Origin: Chitinophagaceae bacterium UBA3430
GTDB lineage: Bacteria; Bacteroidota; Bacteroidia; Chitinophagales; Chitinophagaceae
Direction: 5' to 3'
DNA length: 7,936 bases
NCBI GenBank assembly: GCA_002378975.1
Contig: DFST01000096.1
Span: 558 to 8,493, forward strand
Shown: positions 7,128-7,936 of the stretch, one piece after another
How the letters are laid out: every line of letters begins with the position of its first letter
How positions within the stretch are numbered: the stretch's first letter is position 1
The notes under the pieces: generated by a model
The model's input: the letters and a program-made list of their open reading frames with translations, nothing else
Databases searched by the model: none
Told to the model about the DNA's origin: nothing
Translations under genes and position numbers: made by a program

Positions 7128-7936
7128 TTTGCTTTGATCCAAGAGATCCATTTGGGCAGGCGATTGATGCGTAGCCAACCGTAATACTCTTCGGATGCTC
7201 CAAAACTCTCATAAAAGAAAGCCAGTGAGGGTACATCCGATCCTTCAAAATCAAGCGTCAGGTTTTGTCCGGCATGATCTCGAATGAATGCATCGATCAA
7301 GGCGTGGGAAGCGCCTAGCGTTTTACCGTCGGGGTGATTGCCGACCAACAGATAATAAGCACGATTCCCGTACATCAAAAACAGGGCAGAGGCCAGTAGT
7401 TTGTCTCCCGCAAGAACCCCGTATGCGCTCGCCTTACCAGCACCGATCCATTTATTTGCTAACGTCAAAAAATGTTCTTTCTGTTCACTCGGGAAATGAC
7501 CGCGGGGCCCCAAGTAGCTTTCGGCCAGTTCATATACTCGACATGGATCAATATGTCGATCAATGATAAACGCTGCCTTGGCAGATCGTGCCAGATTCCT
7601 TCGATGATTTTCTCGGTATGATGCTGCTAGCTTTTCATAAGGCGGGCTAAGATTCAGTAGATAATTTTTCCGGGTTTGAAGATGGAAATTCCCTGTAGTA
7701 GGAATTGAATTCGGGTTTAAAGTAATATCGATCCATTTGATTTGTTTGGGGATCGAATGCAAAAAGGATTGAAGCATGTCCTCGTTCGGCATTTGTCCAA
7801 ATACACCCAACTGAGGTATCAGAAAAGGCTGATAGAGGTAGGCGACGCCCCATTTTTTTCTGACCGGTAAGGGCATGACAAATTCGTAGTCGCCCGCAAT
7901 CAAGGCTTCCCATTGGGGAGTGAGTGCATCCAGGTA
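7121..7936 (-). CDS. GNAT/FemAB-like acyltransferase, 5' end outside window (partial)
   Basis: The minus-strand frame is open from the right edge to the TGA at 7123-7121, giving 271 visible codons. A TTG at 7903-7901 could be mistaken for the start, but the 11 codons before it (YLDALTPQWEA) continue the protein naturally into LIAGDYEFVMPLPVRKK, so the true start is beyond base 7936. The protein resembles Bacteroidota proteins of the FemAB / BioF2-like GNAT superfamily. It has the N-terminal core GDYEFVMPLPV with YQPF and QLGVFG (about 7796-7900) and a basic linker, ENHRRNLARSAK. The C-terminal GNAT-like half has the strand pair ASAYGVLAGDKLLASALFL, then LDFEGSDVPSLAFFYESFGA (7196-7255), the counterpart of the FemAB motif DFxGS...FKxxFG. 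No signal peptide or membrane segment is visible in the part present. FemAB proteins transfer aminoacyl groups to peptidoglycan precursors, and other relatives acylate different acceptors; the substrate here is unknown. The gene converges on ispD with a 7-bp overlap. Confidence 0.8.
   Translation of the reverse strand, partial: YLDALTPQWEALIAGDYEFVMPLPVRKKWGVAYLYQPFLIPQLGVFGQMPNEDMLQSFLHSIPKQIKWIDITLNPNSIPTTGNFHLQTRKNYLLNLSPPYEKLAASYRENHRRNLARSAKAAFIIDRHIDPCRVYELAESYLGPRGHFPSEQKEHFLTLANKWIGAGKASAYGVLAGDKLLASALFLMYGNRAYYLLVGNHPDGKTLGASHALIDAFIRDHAGQNLTLDFEGSDVPSLAFFYESFGASEEYYGWLRINRLPKWISWIKANH

Noticed and set aside
7288..7566. A 92-codon plus-strand frame opposite the acyltransferase
   Set aside because: Its translation is low-complexity and unlike any family, and the opposite strand carries a clearly recognisable protein across the same bases.
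7901..7903. TTG as the start codon of the minus-strand acyltransferase
   Set aside because: The frame continues upstream to the window edge with sequence typical of the family (YLDALTPQWEALIAGDYE), so this TTG is an internal leucine codon.

Overview
The window is ordinary chromosomal DNA from a member of the Bacteroidota, with about half G+C by eye. The assignment rests on four points. The RpoC N-terminus and its internal sequence read like Bacteroidota RpoC. The region upstream of rpoC, the OmpH gene and ispD has no clear Shine-Dalgarno sequence. A TAnnTTTG-like promoter word lies before the OmpH gene. The gene set itself (anchored OmpH/Skp, DYNKG-type heptose-phosphate kinase, FemAB-like acyltransferase) also fits. 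The order or family cannot be fixed from this sequence.

Layout: (1) 1-312 is the 3' end of rpoB, cut by the left edge. (2) 366-4658 is a complete rpoC (1430 aa), 53 bp downstream and with no terminator between, so the two large RNA polymerase subunits are co-transcribed. (3) A strong intrinsic terminator (4678-4706) closes the rpoBC transcript. (4) A new plus-strand unit follows: a membrane-anchored OmpH/Skp-like coiled-coil protein (4787-5383), a stand-alone PfkB/RfaE1-type sugar kinase (5383-6372) joined to it by a TAATG stop/start overlap, and ispD (6441-7127) 68 bp further on. (5) On the minus strand, converging on ispD and overlapping its end by 7 bp, is a GNAT/FemAB-like acyltransferase (7121-7936). 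Its reading frame stays open to the right edge, so its start lies outside the window.

How the genes work together: rpoB and rpoC encode the catalytic core of RNA polymerase. The genes after the terminator have an envelope flavour. The OmpH/Skp-like protein probably acts in outer-membrane protein handling. The kinase probably phosphorylates a heptose or related sugar phosphate for nucleotide-sugar synthesis. IspD makes an isoprenoid precursor, which supplies among other things the undecaprenyl carrier used for wall and glycan assembly. The FemAB-like protein could modify a peptide or glycan. The functional link between these four is inference from neighbourhood only.

No previously undescribed system, mobile element, CRISPR array, tRNA or rRNA is visible. 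No gene-free stretch exceeds 128 bp. The findings listed are modest points of gene architecture.
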